Of a stretch of 64,000 bases of DNA, positions 45,283-57,494 are shown piece by piece. Positions within the stretch are counted from its first letter, which is position 1, and the number at the start of each line of letters is the position of its first letter. This stretch comes from Coenobita brevimanus (taxonomy: Eukaryota; Arthropoda; Malacostraca; Decapoda; Coenobitidae): NCBI GenBank assembly GCA_032717465.1, contig CM064713.1:13555360-13619359 (forward strand). The letters run 5' to 3'. Below the pieces are notes generated by a model. That model did no database searches. It saw nothing but the letters and a program-made list of their open reading frames with translations, and was not told the DNA's origin. The translations under genes and the position numbers were made by a program.

Positions 45283-45290
45283 ATATATAT
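45194..45290. repeat. (TA)n microsatellite
   Basis: A 97-bp TA run with one phase slip (TT near 45271). Confidence 0.98.
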
Positions 45291-45690
45291 CAAGGAGAAA
45301 CTTTACTTTAACTCAAAATTCTTCAAAAACATTTATCCCTTAACATCATTCAAGAAACAACTTTATCTCAACATTCTTCAAGGAGAACATTTATCCCCTA
45401 ACATCATTCAAGAAAGCTTTATCTCAATATTCTTCAAAGAGAACAATTATCCCTAACATCATTCAAGAAACAACTTTATCTCAACATTCTTCAAGGAGAA
45501 CATTTATCCCGTAATATCATTCAAGAAAACTTTATCTCAACATTCTTCAAGGAGAACACTTATCCCCTAACATCATTCAAGCAGAAACTTAACTCATTAT
45601 TCAGGGAGAAACTTTCTCAATATTATTCAAGAACACTTATCCCCTAACGTCATTCAAGAAATAACTTAATTCCGTTATTCAAGAAATTTT
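45291..45690. repeat. ~60-bp tandem repeat, ~6 degenerate copies
   Basis: The unit runs CTTTATCTCAACATTCTTCA, AGGAGAACATTTATCCCCTA and ACATCATTCAAGAAACAA. It directly follows the TA tract. Confidence 0.9.
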
Positions 45691-45756
45691 ATATACTGTA
45701 TACAGTAAATGCTTAATATAACGAACCCCGATATTCTGAATTTCGGATTTAACGAA

Positions 45757-45938
45757 CGGCCAAATCAGGACCGAACTTCCTCTGGATTTTGCAATCAGAG
45801 GTTGCTATATACAGCGGAAGTTTGCAAACACGCCATCTTTCACAAGACGGCCAAATCAGGACTGAACATCCCCTGGATTTTGTGATCAGAGGTCGTTAAA
45901 TGTGCGGATGTTCATGAACCCGCCGGCTTTCACGTGAC
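45757..45938. repeat. 91-bp tandem duplication in the Tigger 5' region
   Basis: Two copies start CGGCCAAATCAGGACyGAAC at 45757 and 45848 and share CTGGATTTTG and ATCAGAGGT. Confidence 0.85.
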
Positions 45939-46164
45939 CTGTTGTTTAGGGAGCAGCGTGTTGATGAGTCACATAGTCTAGCCTGCGTGTGGTGTGCCTC
46001 ACCCCTTCCCTTGCAGCCTCGCTCTCAGTCTGTGCCTGGTGCTTGCCGCGTGCATTTCTCTCCCTCCGTACCTCTAACCATCGCGTTACCTCTTGCCCCA
46101 CGTGATACCTACTTACCTACCTGCGATCAACAAGGGCTTCAAAGTCTGCTATCTTGTCTACCTC

Positions 46165-47626
46165 AGGCAAAGGGAAGAGGAAGATTCCATCACGGAAAAA
46201 TATGCAATTATTCAAGATTTTGAGAAGGGGGCAACAAGGGGTCAATTAATGGAGAAGTATGGCCTCAGAAAATGACAATTGATGACCTCATCAAAGCCAG
46301 AGATAAGGTTAAGGAGGCCAAAAAGGGAATGGAGAGCAGCAAGACAACCAAAGTGTACCATAAGTGAAGACTTCCCCACGAAAATCTTGATGAAGCCTTC
46401 TATGAGTGGTACACTCAGGAGAGAGCTGAGGGTGTTCCTGTACGAGGGGTGGATATCCAGCATGCAGCACAGAGGCTTGCGAGTCACCTAGGCTACGATG
46501 ACTTCAAGTGCAGTGATGGCTGGCTGTGGAGGTTTAAGTGACGTCATGGCATCGTGAACAAAGCCATCACGTGGGAGCTGCTCAGCGCCGATGCCAATGC
46601 CATGGACCTGACTATAGACCAGTTTCTTGAGCTGAAAGAGAAGGAGGGCCTGCACGGTTTCCAAATTTATAGTGCTGATGAAACTGGTATATTTTGGAAA
46701 TCTTTACCTACCAACACTCAGGTCTCTAAGGAGATGGGCAAGATTCCAGGGAGGAAGAGTGCAAAGGAGCGCATGTCCTTGTTGGCCTGCGCCAGCACTG
46801 ATGGGTCACACCTCCTGAAGCCAGTCGTGGTAGGAAAAAGTAGGAAGCCTAGAGCACTGAAGGATATAATGGACAAGCTTCCTACTGAATATTAGAACAA
46901 CCCTTCCGCCTGGTTCACCCAAGAGATTGTGCATGACTGGTTTCACAATACGTTCGACCCATCTCATCGGCAGCACCACTTCTGGTATGGAGTAGAGGAG
47001 GAGGATGTGAAGGCTATCTCCTCCTTGACAACGCCCCAGCCCACCCTTCCACTACTAAATTCTGCAGCAAGGATGGCAAGATCAAGGCCATGTTTCTGCC
47101 ACCCAACACCACTGTCCTAGTTCAGCCCATGGATCAGGGGGTGATAGAGAGTGCCAGGCAACATTACCAGAACTTGTACCTCCAGCAGTGTTTAGTGGTG
47201 ACAGAGGATGGGATGGAGGAGGAGGGATATGTTGACACCAGGGGGAGGAAAACACTGGAAAACTTCAAGAAGTACACCATCAAGGATGCCATACTGAACT
47301 GGGCAGAGGCTTGGAAACAAGTGCCAGTCACCACACTCCGTAACGCGTGGTGCAAGCTCCTCCGCACCCCCAAAACTCCAGACCAAAAGACAGACTTTGA
47401 GGGGTTCGAGCCACCGAGGGCAGCAGAGCTGTTGGCTGCAGCTGGCCAAGGCTCAGTCCCTCAAGAGGAGGTGGAGGAGTGGCTGGATGAGGATGGTGGT
47501 CTGCTAGGGTACCACCGCCAGACGGAGGAGATAGTGCAGGAGCTGATCTCACCAGAACCACCTGTGGAGGAGGAAGAGGAGACGACATCTGGCCCATCTA
47601 TGTCTGCAAGCATTGATGTTGTGTAG
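46165..47626 (+). pseudogene. pogo/Tigger (DDE_1, Jerky/CENP-B-like) transposase, broken
   Basis: The N-terminal helix-turn-helix is EKYAIIQDFEKGATRGQLME, followed by YGLRK and a stop or shift. The CENP-B-type region includes EDFPTK, EAFYEWYTQERAEGVPVRGV and GWLWRF, then a TGA. The DDE core shows YSADETGIFWKSLP (first Asp), GRKSAKERMSLLACAS, GYLLLDNAPAHPS (second Asp, in a shifted frame) and FLPPNTTVLVQPMDQGVIES (third Asp, 47090-47626). All three catalytic acids remain, but at least two stops and two shifts prevent a single product. The C-terminal 178-codon frame is intact. Confidence 0.85.
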
Positions 47627-47639
47627 TGCCACAAATTTA

Positions 47640-49820
47640 GTATTCATGTATGTGTTTAGAGGTACTGTAATTTCTAAGTTAGAGATGGTGTAATCTGAAT
47701 ACTAGTCTATAAATTCCTGTCCTAAGTAGTAATTCATATGTTAATGATTGATGTAGGGTTAACTTTATTTTTATATGTATGCATCTCTGTATCTGTGCAT
47801 TGGGTGATGTAGTGGATGTTGAGCTATGGGAATTCCTCCGTCTGGTTGAGTAATGAATAACATATGCGAGCAGCCTTTCTCCTTGTTTGTGCGTCGTTGT
47901 AGGGCGCCAAGTTTAAACCTTAAACAGAGTAATGATGGGTATACAATTCTCTCCGTATCCTAGTTGTGAAATGTGTACTAATGAAGCTGCTAGAACCCAA
48001 ATATGTAAGATTAACAGTCAAAAAGGCCTAAATAATGTCATTTGTGAGGGATTTAATAGTCCCGCTTGCCTTAGCCGTCACTAGATGGCATAAGCTGCCC
48101 CAAATTCAAGGCGGGATAGTGGTAAATTCAGTATCTAAATTAAGTAAGGATTGAATCCCAAATTTTCCCCAATCCAAACAAAAGTCCTGGCGTCATGTGT
48201 ACACTGCTAAATAAATTGTGAAGAGAATTGAAACCCACCATATTCCAAAAACACCAACATATTTGATCTAGCAGTGGCGTCTCTGGCGTGCCCGGGGAGG
48301 CCCATTCGCTGCTCAGACATGGTGTGTAATGGACGTTGGTTCAGGTGAGCTGTCCACATTCCTTCTTTCCCCCCCCCTTTTTCTTGTTTAATCCTTACAT
48401 GGCGTGAACCATATGAAGTAATATTGTTAAAAGCTTAACGTAGATTCGCTGCTCAGACATCGTGTGTAACGGACGTTGGTTCAGTCCCCAGACACCGGCG
48501 ACGTCAGAGTGTGCACGAGGCCTTCTCGTGGTATTGCCCATAGACTCTTGACATACACACGTACACTACCCATGAATTATATTATAAACCGAATGTAGTT
48601 GAAATGGTATCATTGATCTATCAAGTGAACTTTTTTTTTGTAGATAAGGAATAGAAATTTGAAAAGTGATGTGATTATGTAACGGAAAGGCGAAATTCAA
48701 ATCAATAAACCGTTTTTCTTTCTCTCTTATTAATATGTTAGAAAATTAGGAGCGTGGAAGGGAACTTAGTGGTTGTGAGCAATAATGTGATTTTTGAGTT
48801 GTTCCTCGAGGCTAAACAACCCCGAGTGATTATGTATTCTTGGTGATTATGCGAATTTGAGTTGTTCCTCGAGGCTACACAAGCCCGAGTGATTATGTAT
48901 TTTTGGTGATTATGCATTAATGATGATTATGAATTGTTAATAATTATGAATTGATAGTGATTGGGAATTATAGTGAATTGCATTATGAGAGAATACTATA
49001 CGGACGAAATAGAACACGTGATTATTTTTATTGGTTTGAGGCTATGCCAGCCCGAAAAGACAACCCAAGCTCGTAAAAATGGACATGTCTTGAGGCTATT
49101 GTCGAGCCCAAGAATAACTGACAATAAAAAGTAAGGTACGATGACCTCAGAAATCGCTTGTATGTACCAAATTGTTTCGCTTGGTGACAATGTTGTAAGA
49201 ATGATCACCCAAACCATGGTTTTAATGTACAACCCTTTTTCATATGACTAAAGGTCATATAATTAAAAATGTTGAAAACCAGTATAGAATTATTAAAGTT
49301 AAGTATATGTCATTTTTTTTGTATACCCAGTCAAGGGAATTATGTCCTCTCATGCCTAACTCACTCCCCTTCCAATTCAAGATTCCTTCGCTTTGGGAAC
49401 GACGACCACACGTACTGGTGCTGACTTAATCTCGACTCGGCCAAAAACTACACACGCTACCAAAACTATCTTAAACAATTATCCTTTACCATACCAAGTC
49501 AAAAACACCACCCCCTCCCCCCTTTTTTTTATTTTACTGAAGTGAATTTTCTATCAACCAAGGAGGGGAGACTAAGTCGAGTACCATTTGTATTATCTAA
49601 GGGTAAGTTGAACATAACCAACAACTGTTAAGATTATAAATCCTCACTTTACACTGATGGAACAATAACCAGCGGCGGGAAAGATCGCAAAACACGTCGT
49701 TACACTGATGTCAACCGGTGGGATTGAACAATAACGGTGGAAGAAAATTCCTACCGTTACAGTTGCAGACACACTGCTGCCCCTGACTGACAAAATTGGA
49801 GGATCTCTCGGCCAGGGCAG
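47640..49820. other. Stretch without a gene; small duplications
   Basis: Direct repeats of about 40 bp (CGCTGCTCAGACATsGTGTG...GGACGTTGGTTCAG) occur at 48306 and 48447. A ~68-bp pair (GAGTTGTTCCTCGAGGCTA...CCGAGTGATTATGTATT) is at 48797-48902. GTTGGTTCAGTCCCCAG (48473-48489) resembles a B box. No protein-coding gene is seen. Confidence 0.5.
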
Positions 49821-50054
49821 GGATGCACAAACGGACTTAAGGCCAGACACGGCCATAAATCCGGTGGTTTGAGGCCGTAGCTGGCCGTATCTCGTTAAGG
49901 CCCATGCACAAAGCACTCACAGGAGATTAAGGCCGCCTCAGCTGCTAAGGCCAGCTCGCACTGGCCTTACCGTATTGTGACCCGGAAATAACACACAGAT
50001 TCTCTACTACACAGGCTGGAACCAACCTTTGTTATTGTTTATCTCAGACCCAGG

Positions 50055-51416
50055 ATGGAGTTGGTAGTTGCCTATGAATTAGACCGTGCCTTGCGAAGAG
50101 AACGGAGGTTCAGGGACCCACTGGACCCTCTTAACATAAGTGATGAACATATATTGGCACAGTATCGCCTCCCCAGGAATGAAATCATGCGGCTAATTGA
50201 AGAAGTTGAGCCTCGCATTGGAAGGGCCACACGACGCTCCCATGCCATTCCTGCACACACACACAAGTGTTAGCCACCCTTAGGTTCTACGCCAGTGGGA
50301 GTTTTCAAAGCGTTATTGGAGATACCTGTGGAATTCACCAGTCGAGTGTCTCCAGAGTTATATCTTGTGTGACAGATGCTCTTTACAGAAAAGGACTGAG
50401 AGAAATAAAGATGCCCAGTGGACTGCGGAGGAGGACAGAGACAGTAGAGGGTTTTTACAGAATAAACAATTTTCCCAAAGTGCTAGGGGCAGTGGATGGA
50501 ACCCACATTCCCATTAAGGCCCCAGATCAAAATGAACACATATATGTCAACAGGAAAGGGTTCCATTCTCTCAATGTGCAAGTGGTCTGTGACAGCAACA
50601 TAATGATTCTTAATTGTAATGCCCGGTACCCAGGCAGCACTCATGATGCATTTATCTGGGCTAATTCTTACCTGCGTCACAAATTTGAAAGAGGTGATTA
50701 TGGTGACAACTTTTTGCTAGGTAAGTTCAGTAAATGATTTCTTTGCTTAAAGTTAGATCAGTAGGGTAAAACATGCAAACGTTATTGAATGTTCCATTCA
50801 TATTGCTCTGAATAATTGAACCTAAACAGCAAATAAACTAATGGTTAAAAGGTTGTGCAAAATCACTTGAAAGTTATTAGGTAGACTCTGTAATCTATAC
50901 TTGCATATTAAGATCATTAACCACCTTAATTATTTACTGTAATGTAATTGATATTAATTGGTGTTGCCATAATGTCCCCTGATTTCCAGTGATGTTAGAA
51001 TAAGTTCAGTACAAGTGTTCTCGCATCAGTAATTATGGTATTCATGGAGTGTCAGTCCACAATTACCCATTATATTTTTCGTAACATATGTGAAACGCTG
51101 CCACAAACACAATTTTTGTCAGTACATCTTCCATCACAAACCCGGAAAAAACAAAAAACATGTTCAGCTCTAAATATGTAATGCGCAGCAATTTGTTTAC
51201 TTTTTCGCCATGGTTGCACATTGCGTCTCGCGCCAGGTTTTTTTTTTTACATAATTTATATCCCCTGCAGGGTCACAGTAGTCAGTTTATGATTGGTTAT
51301 TTTCCATAAGTTGTACATTTACTAACCAAACCTAACACAACTAACCTAACTTGCCCTAGGAAATTATGGGGTATGTTTTTGTCAGGTCTGAGAAAGATCA
51401 TCATTGTACTACCCAA

Positions 51417-51455
<39 letters not shown>

Positions 51456-52235
51456 ATGGAAGTCACACTAACACAAATTGATGTGCTGAAGTACCTTTTC
51501 ACATGCTAGTATTTAACCTGTGTATACGGTATAATTCTAATGGTAGATGAGTACAAAAATAATCCAAACCACAGGCTACACATTGTAAACCTCCTCATGA
51601 CACATCTCTTGATAATTCTCCGTAAGGTTCATATTGTTAGTATACCTTACAGTGTATTAAACTGTACATCAATTAATTGCATTCTGATGTACTGTACATC
51701 AATTAATTGCATTCCGGTATTCCTGTATGGCTGTTGCTCTCTAGCTCCTTCCTCACCCCATCCTGAGATGGAAAGTGTGAGTGCAATGATTGTAACAGAT
51801 GATATAAAATTTTTGAGTATTATTTTACTGCACCTATGAAATATGCATTCTAATTGGTTTACAGGGGACAGTGGCTATCCCCTAGAGCCTCACCTCCTGA
51901 CTCCATTTGCTCACCCAGCTACATCTGCAGAGAGAAGATACAACGACAGCCACGCCAAAACCCGTGTAGTCATTGAGAACACCTTTGGTATACTGAAGTC
52001 AAGATTTAGATGTTTGCATAGTTCAGGGAGGTCATTGCAGTATGAACCAACAAAATGTTCTAAAATAATAATTGCCTGCATGTTTCTTCACAACATTTGT
52101 ATACAGAGAAGAATTCCACTACCAGAAATCATTGATGATGCAGAGGAGGCTGTGAACCAAGGTAGAGAACAACATGTTGTTAATGCTCCTGGTCAAGCAC
52201 GGAGGATGGCAATTGTTCAGTCATTCTTTGGGTAG
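50055..52235 (+). pseudogene. HARBI1-like (PIF/Harbinger) transposase, two exons, one frameshift
   Basis: Exon 1 (50055-50720) starts MELVVAYELDRALRRERRFR. It contains LPRNEIMRLIEEVEPRIGRA, ATLRFYASGSFQSVIGD (DNA-binding HTH), VLGAVDGTHIPIKAP (first Asp) and NARYPGSTHDAFIWANS (second Asp). Exon 2 (51865-52235) has GDSGYPLEPHLLTPF, RYNDSHAKTRVVIENTFGIL (with the catalytic Glu) and KSRFRCL. A (CA)6 run at 50254-50265 shifts the frame by two bases, giving HKC-stop. The conserved continuation VLATLRF resumes in the other frame. With the run two bases shorter the product would be about 344 residues, as in HARBI1-type proteins. It acts with the Myb-like partner in the nucleus. Confidence 0.85.
50721..51864 (+). 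other. Intron of the HARBI1-like transposase
   Basis: Donor GCTAG|GTAAGTTC and acceptor TTGGTTTACAG|GGGACAGTGG. Splicing reads FLLGDSGYPLEP, the conserved order of the family. The intron contains a 33-T tract (51419-51451) and a duplicated GTACATCAATTAATTGCATTC. Confidence 0.85.
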
Positions 52236-52529
52236 ATGAAAAAACACCTGCCCATCTGTAGTCCACCCACCATCCCTCATGTAACTCTCCACACCATCTC
52301 TTCCCCTCCACCAAACTCTCATACTCTCTTAGTTATTCTCTCAGTAGGGCCAGGTCATCTCTTGGTTCTCTAACATCCTCATCCACACCGCAGTGCATTT
52401 TCTTTTGTTGTGCTCATGTAAATCAACAACAAGGATGAAGTAAGTGAAATAAATCATCTTCAGTGATTTGAAGTGAAATAAATCATGTATAGTAATGAAA
52501 TATATTTTGTGTACAAAATTAAAGATCTA

Positions 52530-52830
52530 TCTATCTATCTATTGCCAGACGCCTCAATCCCGTTTGGGGTGGCCACAAACAAATCGCCTCCAAGTCGCCC
52601 TGTCCCCCGCCATTTCACTGCCCTGCTCCCAACTCACACCCCCCTCTCTCATATACCTCTCCACCCCATCCCTCCATCTCATCCTCGGCCTCCCCCTCCC
52701 TCTTCCCCCCTCCACCTCACTCACATACACTCTCTTCGTCAGTCTTTCACCCTCCATCCTCTGCACATGGCCAGACCACCTCAGTGTGTTCCTCATAACG
52801 CTTCCTATCACATCCACACCACAATGCTAA
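52530..52830 (-). mobile_element. RTE-like retrotransposon 3' end (short insertion)
   Basis: On the minus strand it codes RNTLRWSGHVQRMEGERLTK, RVYVSEVEGGRGRGRPRMRW and CGHPKRD-stop, then GGTTGGGGCGTCTGGCAATAGATAGATAGATC with a TAGA tail. It is the same family as the fragment at 14.3-15.2 kb and is severely 5'-truncated. It lies between the two Harbinger genes. Confidence 0.85.
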
Positions 52831-52999
52831 AATTAAAGATATTTTGTATAAAAATATTGATTACTTTCTTTCACCCGTACAAATCCATTGGAAGTATGTT
52901 CATATTAAAGTCTGTAGCTACTTTACTATTGTAAACCAGATGGGGGTGGCTGTGTTGTACACTCCCTATTTGGCTGTTCAAACTGCACTATTCTTTCCA

Positions 53000-54230
53000 G
53001 TAGAATCATTAACACCTTGGCATGTAAGATGATGACCTATGAATTAATATTTGAACAACCTTCTCCACCTAACTTTTGCATTCTCTCCAGCTTAGTATGT
53101 ATCTGAAGGTATCCTTCTTCATGAGCTCTAGCACATTAACACAATTTTTTTTTTCTTTTCATTTGTTGTACTCATCCTAAATTGATATACATTAGAAAGG
53201 AAGTGAAAAATTTTCATGTACTATAAACTAATTTAATTTGGTTAGATAAGTGTACAAAAATAAAGGCACTTTGTATCAAAACTTAAATAACTTTCCTTCA
53301 CATTTATGGATTTAGGCTATATACAGTATACTCATTTATCTATCTATGGCTTTTTATCCTAGCTGGTATGGCCACATACTAGCATTTGTATTAATGCCAA
53401 AACATGACTCTTTGCAACATGAACCCAGTGGAAAGCAGATTGAAATTGCCCCCTTCCTGCAATCCACCGAACCCCCTTGCCAAGGAAGGGGAGTGAGGTG
53501 AGAGTCATTCTTGGAAGTGGGCAGTGAAGTGGCTCGGCTATATCGGTGCCATTGCCAGAAAGCACCCTTAGTCAGCACCTTGAACAGTGGTAGAGGGAAA
53601 ATAAGGTCAGAAGAAACAAGGTAATATCATGATGAGAGTGGGGACAGAAGAGCAGAAGATAATGAGGAGTGAAAGACTTAAGACTCAAATGCAACTTTCA
53701 GTTGCCTCGTACCTCCCCAGTCTTCAAGGGAAGGCCATGAACAAATCACAACAAATACAAAAAAGGAACACTGCACTTGATTTAGGTAACACTTTGGAAT
53801 GTAATACAAGAAAATGAGATAAATATTTGTAACCAATGTTTGCCAAACTGAAAACTAGAATAACTGGCTTAACTTACAGCTAAATGAGAGATTTGTGACC
53901 AATGTTTACCAAACTGAAAACTAGAATAATTGGGTTATATAAATGAGATCCTGACATCACATCTGGTAGGACTAGAAAAAATAATACGATTCTTACATAT
54001 TTAGCATGATGGATATCACAACATAATGTGACTGAAGCATTGTATACAGTATCATGAAATGAAAGTAATTACTGCAAAACATATTATATCCTACAATAGG
54101 TAGTTAACAAAATCATTGCTATTTTAATTTGACCATAACTGAATGATAATAACTTCACTAAAATATATATATATATATATATATATGAACAAAACACAAC
54201 AGTAAAGAAAACACTGACTTATACTGTATA
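53000..54230. other. Non-coding stretch inside the Harbinger element
   Basis: Contains a unit related to the 11.65-kb repeat (TGAACCCAGTGGAAAGCAGA, 53412-53431), a duplicated segment (TTTGTnACCAATGTTTnCCAAACTGAAAACTAGAATAA, 53827 and 53892) and a short TA run at 54161-54186. No gene is seen. Confidence 0.5.
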
Positions 54231-54234
54231 CATT

Positions 54235-57200
54235 TCATGTTCTTGAAGTGATTTTCCTTAGAGACTCTGCAATACTTTTTAAAGAATTGTCCATACTGGC
54301 AGTATGCTGTTCTATAGATGATACAGAGTCTTTGATGGCTGTCTGCACCTTGAGCATATCACTAGCCAATGAAGTTCTGCTCTGAGCTGGACTAGGCGCT
54401 CTGCTGGTGGGTCGGCTAGGTGGTTGGGTTGGGCCACTGGTGGGAGTCTCTGGTCTACTTGGTGGTCTACTTGATGGCCTAGAATATGCACAGGAATGTT
54501 CTGAGGGAGGTGTCATAACTTCTTGCTCTACTTTGACATCAGGGCTGACGATCTCGGCATCCGCACCAAGCCAAACCACTGGCGGCTGCTCACCACTGGG
54601 TCCTGTTTGATAAGAAATCAAATTTGAAAACTGCAAAGTGTGTCTCAGTAACTTCCTGAAGCCTACATACTGTTACACTAAATATGTTGATGGTTTAAAA
54701 AAAACAATGTTGGTGACAAACCTACAATGATATTTCATGAATGGTAAGGGACTGGAGAGACAATGAGGAAGGAATACAGTTAAAGCACAATAAATTAAAT
54801 GAGCAATCAAGGGCATCACAAGATCATACTGTATATATATATATATTTTTTATTCCAGACTGAAAAATGGCACCCAAGGCTTGCATGTGTTGGATGTTAC
54901 GGTACAATCAGAGCAATGTCTCAAGTTTGAAACACTGTCCCACTCCCAAAACTGGCTTTGTTTTGGGTTAGTGGCTGAAGGTTTACAGTACCCTAGGGAA
55001 AAATGCTGGCTAAGGAAATCACAGTCAGGGAATAGTTAGGTATTTTTACAGTCATGAACTCTGTTGGTTTAAAGATACAGTAGCAGCATAAGTAATTTTT
55101 ACTACAACCTATCAGTGTATTAAAATCTATTATGGGACTGTAAAATACTGGTATGGGTGGAAAAATTATGGTGGCAATGGGTACAAGATACCTTACAATT
55201 AATTTTTTTTTTTTTTTTACCACATACCTTTGTTAATTTTTTTTTTTTTTACCACATTCAACTTACATAAATATGCAATGGGTAACAATATCAGTATACA
55301 GTACCGTATGGCAAAGTAATGGTCACCTGACAGAGGTTCCGGTTCTTCAACATCTTCCGTTTCCTGAACACCTGCCATACCTCCTACAGCCTCGCTCACA
55401 ATTGTGTCAAGCATTGCCTCTTCAACGGAAGTCAGTTTCTCCGCACCACTGGATCCTCCTCCTGGAATGAAGATTCATAAGTGCAGAATAAAAAACAGTA
55501 TTTTTTGGTCATACACTCATATGACTTAGAAGTGTTTTACCAGTACCAGTACTGCCATATAACTCTTAGCTATGCAGCATTTCAGTTAGGCTTGGTATTC
55601 TAAGTTTTTGGTAGTTTCTATATTACTACATGATCCCCACCCTCCCTCACATCATCCATGAAACAAGAAACCTCATTATGTGCCCTTTAATTATTGGGCA
55701 GAAAATGGGAATAATTTACTACTTTGTGGGTAGACAGGGCTGGAAAACTGTCAGTAATGATTCATGACGTGATTGAAATAATGTCATAACTGTCATACTT
55801 TTGCAAAGCCACAAATGTGCAGAACATAGGCTAAATACCAAACATCAGAAAAACCATGAAAATGTACGCCCATATAGCTACTTCTGTACAGTAAAAATGT
55901 TACAATGGGGCAATTAAATAAAGTATAATGCACAATGACCTTACCAAAAATTGACTTGTACTTGACAGGATTAATTAATAACTGCATTCTGAGAACTACT
56001 GCTACACAGATGAAATGTATACCATTATTCCTACAATATGATGATCAATAATTAAGTAAAACAAGATATAATATGGTCAAATTATTCATTTAGTGTAATG
56101 TATCATTAATATTTTCAAATATTCATTAAATATTTAAATAAAAACTGCATGAGAGGTCCCAGTAACACATGAAAATTCTATGGTGGATTATCTTTCATAA
56201 ATCTCAACTGTTTTATGACACCCATATTCTTTGGAAATATTGTTTATATTACAAACGTTTGTATCATGTTTTCATGTCTCCCAAATTATGCAAAAATAAC
56301 ATGTTACTCAAGTTAGGCTTGTTGATGACATAGGTTGAGTCCTCATTCAGGCATGTTTGGTAAAGTTAAATTTGACTGAATTAGGTTAGGTTAGGTTAGT
56401 AGAGATGAACAATTAGTGATGGATTAACTGTGGTGCCGCATCAACCTACAGGTTCAACAAGGTGAGTGGCTGTTTGCCACAATTTTCATTGAAAATTTGT
56501 AGTTTTATAGGTGATACCCTCATAAATATGCATTTCCATAACTTTTTAAACCCAAGGTAATGATAAGTATGTTAACATTTGAGAAAAAATGAAATGTAAA
56601 TTTAATTAATGGGAGTACTCATGCAGTTTCACCAATTTTATAAAACTGAAATCTTTAGATTCTCATAACTGAAAACTAAACATTAAATATATGGTACTGT
56701 GGTTGTTTATTCTTGATACATTTCTTAATAATGTAAGCAAAGGATGCATTTTCTTCCCAATAACTGTATAATTACAAGGATAATTACTGACAGCCTATGT
56801 TTGTGTTACACTGAAATCTTATTTCCATAAATAAACAGCATATTTTTTCTTGGACATTTGTATGGAGTTAATGAATAAAACAGTTTGTGAAATTATCATG
56901 TTTTTCATGAAATTTAATGCTGAATTCTGTTTATATAAATCATGTTTTAAGTCTAGTTACATCAGGCCAATCCTGCAGGTAAATATTGCTGTGGTATGAC
57001 CTTTGCATTCCAGTTTCTGGTACTGTTGCCATTAATAACGACATTAACTGATGTGCCATTTCTTACATTACTGCATTATTCCCAAAATACAACCACTGTT
57101 AGTAAATATCAAAGGTGGATGGTGCCTTGGGCAGGGGCAATTGATAGTCATCAAAATTAGGCTATAGGAGTGTAATGTAGATCTACATATTTCTTGCTTG

Positions 57201-57494
57201 TGGAATATATATCTTACCTGTCTGACGCATCTCCCTCTTTATTCTTGCTGCTTTATTCTTAACCACTGACCTAAAATCTTTATACTTCTTCCTCACTTCC
57301 TGCATATCGCGAGGAACACTACTCACACTCCTTACTGCCTCAGCAATACTTTTCCATGCGTTGTCTTTCATTTCTTTGGTTACATTCTGTCCAAACTTTT
57401 GCTCCAGAAGTTCTTTTCTCTTATCGTATTCCCTTATAATTACAAAAAGCTCCTCATCACTAAAATTTGGACGACTTTTCTTTGGTTCCGACAT
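54235..57494 (-). CDS. Myb/SANT-like Harbinger partner protein, three exons (259 aa)
   Basis: Exons on the minus strand are 57494-57218, 55461-55327 and 54602-54235. Splice sites are ACAG|GTAAGAT with TTCCAG|GAGG, and TCAG|GTGACC with AAACAG|GACC. All junctions are phase 1 and the total of 780 nt is divisible by 3. The N-terminal domain is Myb_DNA-bind_5-like: NFSDEELFVIIREYDKRKEL, AWKSIAEAVRSVSS and VRKKYKDFRSVVKNKAARIK. The middle is acidic (ETEDVEEPEPLSG), the third exon has an Ser/Pro/Arg-rich stretch (SRPPSRPETPTSG), and the C-terminal helix (QTAIKDSVSSIEQHTASMDN) may be a coiled coil. In Harbinger elements such a protein carries the transposase to the nucleus and to DNA. The ORF is intact. 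A host MADF/SANT gene is the alternative. Confidence 0.75.
54603..55326 (-). other. Intron 2 of the Myb-like gene
   Basis: A 724-bp intron with donor GTGACC and acceptor CTTATCAAACAG. It contains poly-T/TTACCACAT duplications (55202-55256) and a short TA run at 54834-54846. Confidence 0.7.
55462..57217 (-). other. Intron 1 of the Myb-like gene
   Basis: A 1756-bp GT-AG intron, AT-rich. It contains a (TTAGG)4-type run at 56377-56399 and no recognisable gene. Confidence 0.7.

Larger units (their letters stand above)
45703..47640 (+). mobile_element. pogo/Tigger-like DNA transposon relic
   Basis: The left end CAGTAAATGCTTAATATAAC is preceded by TA, with further ACGAAC-type sequence as in Tigger ends. 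The transposase follows. A matching right terminal repeat was not found, so the 3' limit is taken at the end of the coding region. Confidence 0.65.

Noticed and set aside
52485..52934. 149-aa plus-strand Pro/Ser/His-rich frame
   Set aside because: It is the antisense of the RTE-like 3' end, which is coding on the minus strand.
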